Positions 36,236 through 45,428 of a stretch of 64,000 nucleotides of DNA are shown piece by piece (position 1 is the stretch's first letter; every line of letters starts with the position of its first letter). Source of the DNA: Butyrivibrio sp. (GTDB lineage: Bacteria > Bacillota > Clostridia > Lachnospirales > Lachnospiraceae). The stretch covers positions 42,456 to 106,455 of the forward strand of contig SVGC01000013.1 in assembly GCA_015056495.1 (NCBI GenBank), in the 5' to 3' direction. Position numbers and translations under genes: made by a program. The notes below the pieces were generated by a model, which was not told where the DNA came from, ran no database searches, and saw only the letters and a list, made by a program, of their open reading frames with translations.

Positions 36236-37531
36236 ATGTTTAAAGATACTACGGCTAAAATGCTTGATATGATCGAGCAGAGCCCTACATGTTATCATGT
36301 TATAGATACATTGAAAAAAGAGCTTGAAGATAACGGTTTTACAAGACTTGAAGAATCCCAGGAATGGAAGATCAAAAATGGTGGGAAATATTATGTAACT
36401 CGAAATGGTTCATCTATTATTTCTTTTCAGATCCCAAAGAAGACTTTTAAAGGATTTTATATGATCGCAAGTCATAGTGATTCACCTTCATTTAAGATCA
36501 AGGAATCACCTGAACTTGAGTCAGCTGGATTATATATACGTCTTAACGTTGAGAAATATGGCGGGATGCTTTGCGCACCTTGGTTTGACAGACCACTCTC
36601 TGTAGCAGGAAGAGTTATGGTCAAAGATGGTGCCAATGGAATCAAAATGCAGCTTGTTCAGATTGACAGAGACCTTCTGATGCTTCCATCACTTGCTATA
36701 CATATGAATCGTGAAGCTAATGACGGCATGAAGTACAATGCTCAGGACGATATGCTTCCATTATTTGGCGATATGGCTGATAAAGGAAAGTTCATGAAAG
36801 CAGTTGCTGAAGCAGCTGGTGTAAAAGAAAAAGACATACTTAGCACAGACCTGTTTTTATATAACAGAGTAAAGCCATCTATCTGGGGTGCTGAGAATCA
36901 GTATATCTCAAGTGCAAGACTTGATGATCAGGAGTGTGTGTACACTACTTTATTTGGATTTTTAAAGGCTAAGGCAACAGACAATGTACTTCTTCACTGC
37001 GTATTTGATAATGAAGAGGTTGGAAGCGGAACCAAGCAGGGAGCAGCTTCAACATTCTTAAAGGATACTCTTGAGAGAATAAATGAGAGCCTCGGAAGAA
37101 CAAGACAGCAGTATCACACTGCACTTGCTAATAGCTTTATGGTATCAGCTGATAATGCACATGCAGTTCATCCTGCATATGGTTCAAAGGCAGATCCTGT
37201 GAACCGTCCACAGATGAACGCAGGAATTGTAATAAAATATAATGCTAACCAGAAATACACAACTGATGCGGTTTCTGGCGCAATGTGCAAAATGGTATGT
37301 GAGAAAGCCAAGGTTCCATATCAGACATTTACTAACAGATCAGATATGGCTGGTGGTTCAACTCTTGGAAATATCTCCAATACACAGGTTGCACTTAATA
37401 CAGTCGATATTGGACTAGCTCAGCTTGCAATGCATTCACCATATGAGACAGCAGGCTACAAGGATGCTGAATACATGGCAGAGTTTGCCTATGGCTTCTA
37501 TACCAGCAAGGTAGAAATTGCCGGAGTATGA
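36236..37531 (+). CDS. M18 family aminopeptidase
   Basis: The 431-residue metallo-aminopeptidase has the DNPE/ApeB-type metal and active-site motifs ASHSDSPSFKIK (His-x-Asp), VFDNEEVGSG (Glu-Glu) and SADNAHAVHPAY (Asp-Asn-x-His). A C-terminal His in MHSPYET follows. It cleaves N-terminal acidic or neutral residues in the cytoplasm. It is divergent from GH105 and has a GGAGGAG RBS. Confidence 0.92.
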   Translation: MFKDTTAKMLDMIEQSPTCYHVIDTLKKELEDNGFTRLEESQEWKIKNGGKYYVTRNGSSIISFQIPKKTFKGFYMIASHSDSPSFKIKESPELESAGLYIRLNVEKYGGMLCAPWFDRPLSVAGRVMVKDGANGIKMQLVQIDRDLLMLPSLAIHMNREANDGMKYNAQDDMLPLFGDMADKGKFMKAVAEAAGVKEKDILSTDLFLYNRVKPSIWGAENQYISSARLDDQECVYTTLFGFLKAKATDNVLLHCVFDNEEVGSGTKQGAASTFLKDTLERINESLGRTRQQYHTALANSFMVSADNAHAVHPAYGSKADPVNRPQMNAGIVIKYNANQKYTTDAVSGAMCKMVCEKAKVPYQTFTNRSDMAGGSTLGNISNTQVALNTVDIGLAQLAMHSPYETAGYKDAEYMAEFAYGFYTSKVEIAGV

Positions 37532-37630
37532 TGAAAAATCTGCTTGATCGCAGGTCCGTATACCTATGCAGACCACGTATCATAGCACTGCAATAAGCAA
37601 ATTAAAAAATGAAAGTAGGTTATTTAATAA

Positions 37631-38986
37631 ATGGGTATTTTTGATTTATTTGGTGGCAAAAAAAATAGTGAAGCAGAGGCAGCTAGAGCTGCTGAGCAGG
37701 AGGTACAGAAGAAGGAACAGATAATTGAGGAGCAGAAAAAAGCTCATGAAGGTCTGGCATGGCCTGTTCTTCCAAAGTTAAACCCTGTAAATGTTGATAA
37801 CGCTAAACCGGTTGAAATAGAAGATGAGATCACTGCCGAGCGCAAGGATGAACTTGGTGAGATGATTTATGAGCCTGAAATCAACCCTGAAAGCATCAGA
37901 TTCTTATCAATGCAGGAAGTGCTCTTTTTACTTACAACTATGGAGCAGTTCAATAAGCATTCAGAATTAAAGAACTATGAGTCAAATCATAGAAAACTTT
38001 ACAACGAGGTTCTTAACAGAGTAAGAGATGCCAAGAACCTGTATGTATTATATGATGTTACAACAGGCTATCCATTCATCGACCATGGTTATATCAATAT
38101 TTATCTTGAAAAAGAAAAATGTGAAAAGGCAGCACAGCTTTTTGCGCAGCAGTTTAGAAGACTTGCAGTTCGCGAGTGTCCTGTAGAAAACGAAGCAGCA
38201 GACGCAAGCAATCGCAGAGGATTTTTTGATTATCTGTATTACCTTGGAATTGAGCATATCATTATTGATAATGGCTTCTATAGAGCACACTTTAAGAGAA
38301 ACGAAATAGTAGCAGCTCCTGGCGACTGGAATTCTGATAATTCCAAGCAGCCACCTGTTAACCCGGGCTTAAGCTTTGCAATGCTTGATTTCCTTGAAGA
38401 GGTAAGATGGCCTGTTAATTATGAGAAACGTAAGGAAGTCCTTCGTGCTAAGGAAATGCGCATGGCTGCAATGGCTCAGGCTTCACGCTTTATTGTACCT
38501 ATGCAGCATCAGGGACCAGTTGAACTTACTGAAAATGGTAAGATGAAGCTCAGCAAGGATTCCAAGCTTCGCTTCCCTATTATCAAGACAGCTAATGAAA
38601 AGAGCTTTTTACCTGTATTTACAGATGGTATAGAATTTAGCAAAAAGTTCAAAGGAACAGAATGGGAAGGCGGAGTATTTACATTCTTCGATATCATCAG
38701 ATTCCTTCAGGATAAAGATGGTATTGTTATCAATCCTTTTGGACAGAACATCATCATGCCAAAAGACAGAATGCAGGCTCTTGCAGCCGCTGCTGCAGCT
38801 GCTGCGGCAGCACGTAATGCCAAGGCAAAACAGAAGACCAAGGTTACTCCAATGCCAACAGCAGTAGCCCAGGAAGATCATCCAATGACGGATACTGTTG
38901 ACCAGACTCCAAAGGCTGATGATATAGAGATTCCGGAAATTGATGACGCTCCAATCGCCTTAACAAGTGATGAAAAAAATGAATAA
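37631..38986 (+). CDS. SseB-like domain protein
   Basis: The 451-residue protein has a charged, coiled-coil-like N-terminal ~60 residues, a central helical region and an SseB-like domain near 325-390 (LRFPIIKTANEKSFLPVFTD, then IVINPFGQNIIM). It ends with an Ala-rich run (AAAAAAAAAAR) and an acidic disordered tail. No signal or membrane segment is seen. SseB-domain proteins are of unknown function outside type III secretion, and no secretion genes are here. The RBS AAGTAGG is weak. It seems monocistronic, with an AT-rich perfect terminator after it. Confidence 0.75.
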   Translation: MGIFDLFGGKKNSEAEAARAAEQEVQKKEQIIEEQKKAHEGLAWPVLPKLNPVNVDNAKPVEIEDEITAERKDELGEMIYEPEINPESIRFLSMQEVLFLLTTMEQFNKHSELKNYESNHRKLYNEVLNRVRDAKNLYVLYDVTTGYPFIDHGYINIYLEKEKCEKAAQLFAQQFRRLAVRECPVENEAADASNRRGFFDYLYYLGIEHIIIDNGFYRAHFKRNEIVAAPGDWNSDNSKQPPVNPGLSFAMLDFLEEVRWPVNYEKRKEVLRAKEMRMAAMAQASRFIVPMQHQGPVELTENGKMKLSKDSKLRFPIIKTANEKSFLPVFTDGIEFSKKFKGTEWEGGVFTFFDIIRFLQDKDGIVINPFGQNIIMPKDRMQALAAAAAAAAAARNAKAKQKTKVTPMPTAVAQEDHPMTDTVDQTPKADDIEIPEIDDAPIALTSDEKNE

Positions 38987-39044
38987 TCCCTGATATATAA
39001 ATTATATAAGGATTCTTTTACAATATTTGAATTGAATATTGTCG

Positions 39045-39095
39045 AAAAAAAGATTAAAATAATTATGTTAACATTAATTATTTTAATCTTTTTTT
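39045..39095. terminator. AT-rich perfect-arm terminator
   Basis: AAAAAAAGATTAAAATAATT (plus one further base) has a perfectly complementary arm ending in TTTTTTT, with a 9-nt loop TGTTAACAT. This is a 21-bp stem. It ends the SseB-like transcript and lies just before the next gene's RBS. Confidence 0.85.
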
Positions 39096-39113
39096 ATACA
39101 GTAAGGAGCCTGT

Positions 39114-40004
39114 ATGTTCGATCGCATGATGGGACAGTTCCTTGTAGAAAGTGGAAGACTTGGCAAGGGACAGCTAGCTGAAGTATATAAGAGACAAGCT
39201 TCACAGAGAGCCAAACTCGGTGTTATTGCGGTTTCTGAGAAACTGATCACAATAGCCCAGGCAGAGGAGATCAATGCCCTGCAAGCTGTTGAAGACAAGA
39301 GATTTGGCGATATTGCAATTGAGCGCGGATATCTTAATAGCGCTCAGTTGGAGAGGTTGGTAGATTTACAGGGCAATGCTTTCCATGCATTTTCTCAGAG
39401 CCTGATCGACCTCGGTTACATGTCATTGGAAGAGCTGAGTGCTGCTACCAGTGATTATCAGTTCAAAAACGGTCTTTTGGATACAGATATGGCCGTATTA
39501 AAAAATGATGATACTGAGCGTGTAATAGATATCTTTGTTGATTCCAATGAAAAATATAAAGAACTATTTACCATGGGAGTAAAGGATCTTTATCGTTTGG
39601 TTGATTGCAATCTCTGGATTGGAAAGGCTTATAAGACTACAAATCTGAAATGTGAAGTAATGGGATTCCAGAAGATAAGTGGTAGTGAGAATATCTTTTT
39701 ATCTATTGCCGGCAAATATGATGACGTTCAGAAAGTAGCCAAGGCATATACCAAGGAGCCTTTTATAGAGACTGAAGAAGACGCTCTTGATGCTGTATGC
39801 GAGCTTATAAACTGTATAAATGGCTTATATGTATCTGAGCAGAGTAGAAAAAATATATCAGTAGATCTGGAACCTCCTGTATATGCGACAACATACTCGG
39901 AAATAAAGGCTGAAGAGGCGGTGGTATTACCGGTCTATATTTGTGATGGTGAAGTCAAATTCCTTATTTCAGTTGGTACAGCAGTTAATGTTTTAATGGA
40001 TTGA
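39114..40004 (+). CDS. MshEN-like plus CheX/CheC-like phosphatase protein
   Basis: The 296-residue protein starts with two repeats like the GspE/MshE N-terminal domain (LGVIAVSEKLITIAQAEEIN, FGDIAIERGYLNSAQLERL). The C-terminal region (about 135-296) is CheX/CheC-like with an E-x-x-N phosphatase motif (ELIN, 230-233) and a Pro about 22 residues on. It is followed after 23 bp by a CheY-like protein, the expected substrate. No other chemotaxis gene is nearby. MshEN-like domains can bind c-di-GMP, which would link it to the GGDEF-EAL and PilZ proteins. The assignment is from motif patterns only. Confidence 0.7.
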   Translation: MFDRMMGQFLVESGRLGKGQLAEVYKRQASQRAKLGVIAVSEKLITIAQAEEINALQAVEDKRFGDIAIERGYLNSAQLERLVDLQGNAFHAFSQSLIDLGYMSLEELSAATSDYQFKNGLLDTDMAVLKNDDTERVIDIFVDSNEKYKELFTMGVKDLYRLVDCNLWIGKAYKTTNLKCEVMGFQKISGSENIFLSIAGKYDDVQKVAKAYTKEPFIETEEDALDAVCELINCINGLYVSEQSRKNISVDLEPPVYATTYSEIKAEEAVVLPVYICDGEVKFLISVGTAVNVLMD

Positions 40005-40027
40005 TTGGATAAAAGAAGGGCATACAT

Positions 40028-40387
40028 ATGGCAAATATATTGATTGTAGATGATTCTAGAACTTCTCGTAAAATGCTTAGAGATATCCTTGAGAGAAGAG
40101 GACATGTTATCATTGGTGAAGCTGTAGACGGACAGGAAGCTTTTGATCAGTATGTAAAGCTTAAACCTGATCTTGTAACAATGGATATTACTATGCCTGT
40201 CATGGACGGAATAGAGGCCTTAAAACTCATCCGTAAAAATGATCCTAATGCAAAGGTTATTATGATAACAGCAGCAGGCCAAAAAGAAAAAATGCTTGAA
40301 GCTATCAAAACCGGTGCATTAGAATTCATTACAAAACCTTTTAATGATGATGTTGTATTGGAAATTGTGGATAACATTACAAAATAG
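40028..40387 (+). CDS. CheY-like single-domain response regulator
   Basis: The 119-residue receiver has the acidic pair (VDDSRTSRKM), the phosphorylated Asp (TMDITMPVMDG), Thr (MITAAG) and Lys (FITKPF). There is no output domain, so it signals by protein contact like CheY. It is paired with the upstream CheX/CheC-like phosphatase. The RBS GAAGGGCAT is weak. It converges with the SDR gene at a 4-bp gap. Confidence 0.9.
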   Translation: MANILIVDDSRTSRKMLRDILERRGHVIIGEAVDGQEAFDQYVKLKPDLVTMDITMPVMDGIEALKLIRKNDPNAKVIMITAAGQKEKMLEAIKTGALEFITKPFNDDVVLEIVDNITK

Positions 40388-40391
40388 TTGA

Positions 40392-41114
40392 TCAATACCA
40401 TCCACCATCAATAGTGATTATCTGACCAGTCATATAGGCAGGGGATTCGGAGATATGGTAAGCAAGTCTTGCTACTTCTTCCGGAGAACCCAGTCTGTTG
40501 GCTGGTATTTCTTCTTTTAGGGCCTCAATATCTTCTTCACTTAGATGTGATCTGTTCATGTCTGTATCGATCACGCCACAAGCTATAGCATTAACTGCAA
40601 TATTACTTGGTGCCAATTCCTTTGCAAGGGCTCTGGTAAAAGAGTTTACAGCACCCTTAGACGCAGAATATGCTACTTCACATGAAGCTCCAACATTTCC
40701 CCATACAGACGTAATATTTATTATTCTTCCGCTATGCTTTTTCAACATGATAGGAACAGCATTTTTGCAAGTGTTGAACAGACTGTCCAGATTAGTAGAC
40801 ATAAGCCTGTGCCATTCCTCATCAGTCATATCTGTTAATAATCCAAGCCATGCTATACCTGCGTTATTGACCAGAACATCCAACTCCTGGATATTCTTAA
40901 AGATATCGCAAACATCATTATAATTGCCTATATCGCATATATATGGAACGGCTTTGATACCATATTTTGCCTCCAGTTCCTTGCAATAAGCTGTAAGCTC
41001 AGCTCCGTGACTATATCCTGTGAGATATAAAGAATAACCATTTCTTGCAAATTCTTCTGCAATAGCTTTTCCTATTCCTTTTGATGCTCCTGTAATTAGC
41101 GCGTTTTTACTCAT
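40392..41114 (-). CDS. SDR family oxidoreductase (possible EF-P 5-aminopentanone reductase)
   Basis: The 240-residue Rossmann-fold SDR has the cofactor motif TGASKGIGKAIAEEFA, NNAG and the catalytic Ser/Tyr/Lys region (ITSVWG, AYSASKGAVNSF). A classical C-terminal IITIDGGWY follows. Size and style fit FabG-like or YmfI-type proteins. Lachnospiraceae copies are often annotated as EF-P 5-aminopentanone reductase, which modifies lysine-derived residues on elongation factor P. The substrate cannot be decided here. Confidence 0.85.
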   Translation of the reverse strand: MSKNALITGASKGIGKAIAEEFARNGYSLYLTGYSHGAELTAYCKELEAKYGIKAVPYICDIGNYNDVCDIFKNIQELDVLVNNAGIAWLGLLTDMTDEEWHRLMSTNLDSLFNTCKNAVPIMLKKHSGRIINITSVWGNVGASCEVAYSASKGAVNSFTRALAKELAPSNIAVNAIACGVIDTDMNRSHLSEEDIEALKEEIPANRLGSPEEVARLAYHISESPAYMTGQIITIDGGWY

Positions 41115-41395
41115 ATTTCCTCTTTTAAATTAAATAATTGTCAACAAATACGTATTATCGTGACTTTCAACTGGATTCCGGTTTTTAACGAGCCGAAAAC
41201 TGCTTGAAAGACATAGATATTGACTTCTCTATAAATATATAACTGTTTTAGGTGTCAATTCAACATTATATAAAATATTATGAAAATACGTTTTTTTTCA
41301 CACAATGAACATAATTTATTGATACGATATCATAAAAATAAGTTTCCGAAATAAAAAGGATTGAATTTATGATTGCACAGTGAGGTGAATTAGGT

Positions 41396-42067
41396 ATGCA
41401 TATGAATGAAATCCCAGAAGAATCTTTAATGTATGTAACACTTTCAATGTTAGGCGTTCAGCAGACATTCAAGACCAAGGCTATTACAGCTTTTGAAGGC
41501 GGTATGTTGGTTGAACCTCTTATGTTTGCAGGTGTTCCACTTAATCACATAGACAAAGCCGAAGTACGAGTTGAAAGCTCAGTAGATGGTTCCGTGAAGT
41601 ATCTGCATGCTGATTCAATAGATGCTATACGAAATTGGGGCGGAGTATATCATGTCATCAAAGGCAGTGAAGTCCAAAAAGATGCCAGCATGCGTAAGTC
41701 AGAACGCGTTAAGGTAGAAAAAATAGGTAAAGTATACATCAACTGTTCTTCACTATATTCCAGCGTGATCGTACAGGATATATCAATGCAGGGAATATCA
41801 TTTATGATGGGCCCTAAGGTAAAATGTAATGTTGGCGACAGAGTACGCATAGTATTTGAGCCACAGGATGATAAAAAGAAGATAGAAGTAATTGCAAAAG
41901 TTGTCAGATTGTTCGATGTAAGTAGCTTAAAAGGTGCAGGCTGCAAGATTACAGAGATGAATCCTGCACTTATTGATTATCTCCTTGAATTAAAGAGTTA
42001 TTTCGTAGATGACCAAAAGGAATCTCAAAAAGAGGATACAAAGAAAAAAGGAGCTTTTACTATTTGA
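41396..42067 (+). CDS. PilZ domain c-di-GMP receptor
   Basis: The 223-residue protein has a YcgR-N-like N-terminal part (1-~100) and a C-terminal PilZ domain with the RxxxR motif (RKSERVKVEK) and the D/NxSxxG motif (DISMQGISF). It should bind c-di-GMP and alter motility or surface behaviour. A GAGGTGAA RBS precedes the ATG. A second in-frame ATG follows two codons later. It is monocistronic in a 280-bp divergent spacer from the SDR gene. The GGDEF-EAL protein at 18.8 kb is a possible partner. Confidence 0.85.
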   Translation: MHMNEIPEESLMYVTLSMLGVQQTFKTKAITAFEGGMLVEPLMFAGVPLNHIDKAEVRVESSVDGSVKYLHADSIDAIRNWGGVYHVIKGSEVQKDASMRKSERVKVEKIGKVYINCSSLYSSVIVQDISMQGISFMMGPKVKCNVGDRVRIVFEPQDDKKKIEVIAKVVRLFDVSSLKGAGCKITEMNPALIDYLLELKSYFVDDQKESQKEDTKKKGAFTI

Positions 42068-42217
42068 CTTTAAATTGCTAAAATAAACTGATATCATAAG
42101 AGATGTCAGTTTATTTTTTTATCATATGTAGGTATTTACAAATAAAAAAGTGTATGCTATATTATTAATATCAATTGTATGCAATTTAATTGCCTATCTA
42201 AAAAGGAGGAAATAAAT

Positions 42218-43153
42218 ATGTACGATTTAATAATTATTGGATCTGGACCTGCAGGCTTATCTGCTTCAGTATATGCTAAGAGAGCCGGATTGAACATGTT
42301 AGTTATAGAAAAAAAACCTGTAAGTGGTGGACAGATAGTTGATACCTATGAGGTGGATAACTATCTTGGACTTCCAGGTATCAATGGTTTTGATATGGCC
42401 ATGAAGTTCAGAGAACATGCCGACAAGCTGGGCGTAGAATTTGTAAATGATTCTGTAACAGGTGTGACGATCGTGGATAAGGGAAGTGAAACCAAGGCCC
42501 CTACATATAAGATCACAACTGAAAATGGAGAATATGAGACCAAGACTATTATCCTTGCAACAGGAGCTGAGCACAACAAGCTTGGAATTCCTGGAGAGGA
42601 AGAGTTCACAGGAAAGGGCGTATCCTATTGCGCAACCTGTGATGGAGCATTCTTTAGAGGCAAGACCGCTGTAGTAAATGGCGGTGGTGATGTTGCTGTT
42701 GAAGATGCAATATTCCTTGCAAGAGGATGCAGCAAAGTATATCTTGTTCACAGAAGAGATGAGCTCAGAGCTACTAAAGTTCTTCAGGATGAATTATTTG
42801 GCCTTCCAAATGTAGAAGTTATCTGGGATAGCGTAGTTAAGAAAGTATCAGGTGAGGGTACTGTTAAGAATATTACGATCCAGAATGTTAAGACAGGAGA
42901 AGAAAAGGAACTTGATACAAGTGCTCTTTTCGTAGCAGTAGGAATCCATCCTTTAACAGATATTTTTGCAGGAATTGTTAACTGTGATGATAAAGGATAT
43001 GTCATTGCCGGTGAAGATGGTCAGTCATCTGAACCAGGTATATTTGTAGCAGGCGATTCACGTAAAAAGAGACTTCGTCAGATAGTTACAGCTGTTGCTG
43101 ATGGAGCCAATGCTGTAACATCTATTCAGGATTTTCTTGTTGGTAAAAAATAA
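42218..43153 (+). CDS. trxB: Thioredoxin reductase
   Basis: The FAD/NADPH enzyme is 311 residues from the ATG with AAGGAGG RBS. The FAD site is IIGSGPAGLSASVYAKRAG, the redox Cys pair is CATCDGAF, the NADPH region is NGGGDVAVEDAIFLARG with HRRDELRA and the second FAD contact is IFVAGDSR. It reduces thioredoxin or a related protein. The ORF track's upstream extension to 42179 is not supported by an RBS. Confidence 0.95.
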   Translation: MYDLIIIGSGPAGLSASVYAKRAGLNMLVIEKKPVSGGQIVDTYEVDNYLGLPGINGFDMAMKFREHADKLGVEFVNDSVTGVTIVDKGSETKAPTYKITTENGEYETKTIILATGAEHNKLGIPGEEEFTGKGVSYCATCDGAFFRGKTAVVNGGGDVAVEDAIFLARGCSKVYLVHRRDELRATKVLQDELFGLPNVEVIWDSVVKKVSGEGTVKNITIQNVKTGEEKELDTSALFVAVGIHPLTDIFAGIVNCDDKGYVIAGEDGQSSEPGIFVAGDSRKKRLRQIVTAVADGANAVTSIQDFLVGKK

Positions 43154-43189
43154 TTATAACTACGTAATATAAAATATTATAGAATGAAC

Positions 43190-43232
43190 AAAAGCATTAT
43201 TCTGCATCTGTGAGTAGAATGATGCTTTTTTC
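43190..43232 (+). terminator. Terminator after trxB
   Basis: AAAAGCATTATTCT and AGAATGATGCTTTT form a stem with one wobble and a 12-nt loop. A T-run follows. Confidence 0.85.
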
Positions 43233-43333
43233 TATACCCTGAAAAGGATTGTTAAGAGGGTGTAAAATGTCTACACAATTCCAAAAAACGTTAAATTATC
43301 GCGATTTCGACACAGGATTTTAACACTTTTTTG

Positions 43334-43362
43334 TTGACAAATGTGGTTTAGGGGCGTATATT
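43334..43362 (+). promoter_or_regulatory. Promoter of the NlpC/P60 gene
   Basis: TTGACA, a 17-bp spacer and TATATT form a near-consensus sigma-A promoter. Its -10 overlaps the ORF-track start at 43361, so translation must begin further downstream. Confidence 0.75.
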
Positions 43363-43411
43363 GATTAACAGATGTAACAAATTCGTAACAAAAATGTTTG
43401 GAGGCTATACT

Positions 43412-44875
43412 TTGAAAAAGAATAAAATGCAGTTAGCTGCCATAACTATGGCTACTGCTATTACCTTTTCCGGAATAAGCTTTGACACAACAGCATCTAA
43501 TGCTAAGGTAACTTCTGTATTACCTACAGCAGGTTTCAGTTATGTTTTATCTTCTTCTAAAGTATCCCTTTCTACTATTAAGACAGTAGTAGAGAGTAAG
43601 AATACTACAGAGGATGTTAAGACTACAGAGACTTCTAATACGGGATTTACAACAAGTGTTGGCTTTAGCACTTTAACGGCAAGTACTACCGGAGCAAAGA
43701 CTACGACAGCTACTACAGAAACAAGTGAAGAAGCAACTGAGTCAGACTCAAGTGTTGCAACTTCAACAGATTCAACTGAAGAAACAGTAACTTCTGAAGA
43801 GACAACTACAACAGAAGCTACTACAAAAGATATAACAGAAACTATTGAAGACATCACAGAAGCATCAACTGATTCAAGCTCTGAAGAAGCTGATTGGGAT
43901 GTTGTAACAGAAGAAATGGCTGCTGAAGCCGCAGCTGCCGAAGAAGAAAGCTTTAAATCACTAGTAATCGCTCAGGTTAATAATTATGTTAATGTAAGAG
44001 ATGCAGCTAGTGAAGACGGCGAAGTAGTTGGTAAACTTTATAACAATTCTGTTGGTACTCTTATTGAAGAGGAAAACGGATGGTACAAGATCACATCAGG
44101 ATCAGTTACAGGTTATGTAAAAGCTGAATACTGTGTAACAGGTGAAGATGCAGTAGAACTTGCCAAGGAAGTTGGTACAAGAATTGCTACTGTAACAACA
44201 ACAACCTTAAAGGTTAGAGCAGATGCAAGTACAGATGCAGAAGTACTTGGTCTTGTTCCAATCGAAGATGAACTTATCGTAGTTGAAGAACTTGACGGAT
44301 GGGTCAAGGTAAGTATCGAGGAAGGTGAAGGATACGTATCAACTGATTACGTAATGCTTTCAACAGAATTCGTTACTGCTGAGTCTAAAGAGGAAGAGGA
44401 AGCAAGACTTGCTCAGGAAGCAGCTGAAAAAGCAGCAGCTTATGAATCCCTTAATTCTAAGCAGAGTTCTTCATCAGAGAGCAGTAACAGCAGCTATACA
44501 TCAGCTGTTGAATATACAACAGAGACAAGCTCAATCGGCGCAGCTGTAGCAGCATTTGCTCAGCAGTTTGTTGGTAACCCATATGTATACGGTGGAACAT
44601 CACTTACAAACGGTGCTGACTGCTCAGGATTTGTAATGAGTGTATACGCTAACTTTGGTGTAAGCCTTCCACATAGCTCTGGTGCAGACAGATCTGTTGG
44701 ATCAGCTGTTGATGGTCTTGAGAATGCTCAGCCAGGTGATATCATCTGCTACTCTGGTCACGTTGCTATCTACATTGGTAATGGACAGATCGTACATGCA
44801 TCAACTGCTAAGACTGGTATTAAGATTTCAAATGCTGATTACAGAACAATCCTTGCAATCAGAAGAATATTCTAA
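43412..44875 (+). CDS. Secreted SH3-NlpC/P60 peptidoglycan endopeptidase
   Basis: Translation likely starts at the TTG after GGAGGC, giving 487 residues with a signal peptide (KKNKMQLAAITMATAITFSG). A Thr/Ser/Glu-rich linker, two SH3b repeats (NNYVNVRDAASEDGEVVGKL and TTLKVRADASTDAEVLGLV) and a C-terminal NlpC/P60 domain follow. The domain carries the Cys in NGADCSGFVMS and the His in YSGHVAIYIG. It should cut the cell-wall stem peptide outside the cell. A strong terminator follows. Confidence 0.93.
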   Translation: MKKNKMQLAAITMATAITFSGISFDTTASNAKVTSVLPTAGFSYVLSSSKVSLSTIKTVVESKNTTEDVKTTETSNTGFTTSVGFSTLTASTTGAKTTTATTETSEEATESDSSVATSTDSTEETVTSEETTTTEATTKDITETIEDITEASTDSSSEEADWDVVTEEMAAEAAAAEEESFKSLVIAQVNNYVNVRDAASEDGEVVGKLYNNSVGTLIEEENGWYKITSGSVTGYVKAEYCVTGEDAVELAKEVGTRIATVTTTTLKVRADASTDAEVLGLVPIEDELIVVEELDGWVKVSIEEGEGYVSTDYVMLSTEFVTAESKEEEEARLAQEAAEKAAAYESLNSKQSSSSESSNSSYTSAVEYTTETSSIGAAVAAFAQQFVGNPYVYGGTSLTNGADCSGFVMSVYANFGVSLPHSSGADRSVGSAVDGLENAQPGDIICYSGHVAIYIGNGQIVHASTAKTGIKISNADYRTILAIRRIF

Positions 44876-44888
44876 TAATAGTAAGATC

Positions 44889-44923
44889 AACTCCTATGGT
44901 GTAAAAAACCATAGGAGTTTTTT
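44889..44923 (+). terminator. Terminator after the NlpC/P60 gene
   Basis: AACTCCTATGGT and ACCATAGGAGTT form a perfect 12-bp stem with a 7-nt loop and TTTTTT. Confidence 0.92.
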
Positions 44924-44947
44924 CATAAAAAATTCTATATTGAAAAG

Positions 44948-45195
44948 TTATCCACTTTAGATTGTGAAATTCGAACTTGTCAACTGCCAATAAGGGTCCC
45001 CAAAGGGTTTGAAATTTTTAAAATTCTGTGAATTTCTACAAATATTTATAAAGTCAACATGGTTTCATAATATTTTCTTTAGAATTTCTTTAGAAATTAT
45101 CCACATACGTTAAAACATAAATGCCCAAATAATAGTTATACACGAAGTTATCCACATTATCCACGAACGACAATCAAAATAATTACTTTTACACA
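44948..45195 (+). promoter_or_regulatory. Cluster of DnaA-box-like sequences
   Basis: Plus-strand matches are TTATCCACT (44948), TTATCCACA (45097), TTATACACG (45136), TTATCCACA (45148), TTATCCACG (45157) and a weaker TTTTACACA (45187). Two equal the consensus exactly, two adjoin without a gap, and all point the same way. The flanks are AT-rich. Confidence 0.6.
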
Positions 45196-45428
45196 ATTTA
45201 AAAACCACACGTTTGTTTTGTGCAATCCTAACAAAAATAATAAATCTTTTGAGGCTGTTAGTCTGGTGACATACACTTGACAATTTAATAATTTAGTTAC
45301 AGAAAGTGCCGTGTTTACTGAATTTTCTAACTTGTTAAAGATTTGTAAACAATTGTGTGAAAATAGGACAAATCATTCTAAAGATGTTATACTATTAACA
45401 TCAATAAACCGAAAAGGGGATGATAGCT

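Larger units (their letters stand above)
44876..45428. other. AT-rich intergenic region with DnaA-box cluster
   Basis: No gene is supported; the ORF at 45311 lacks a usable RBS and overlaps the hpf promoter region. A perfect-stem terminator lies at the left end. The middle carries six sequences close to the DnaA-box TTATNCACA. The right part holds a TTGACA at 45277 without a good -10 and a TATACT at 45388 near the hpf start. Confidence 0.6.

Noticed and set aside
43361-43411. ORF-track N-terminus of the NlpC/P60 protein
   Set aside because: The -10 element of a near-consensus promoter overlaps this start; the TTG after GGAGGC gives a proper signal peptide.
44948-45195. Chromosomal origin oriC
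   Set aside because: DnaA boxes are clustered, but no dnaA, dnaN or recF gene is nearby and the flanking genes are not origin-typical. It is kept only as a DnaA-box cluster.
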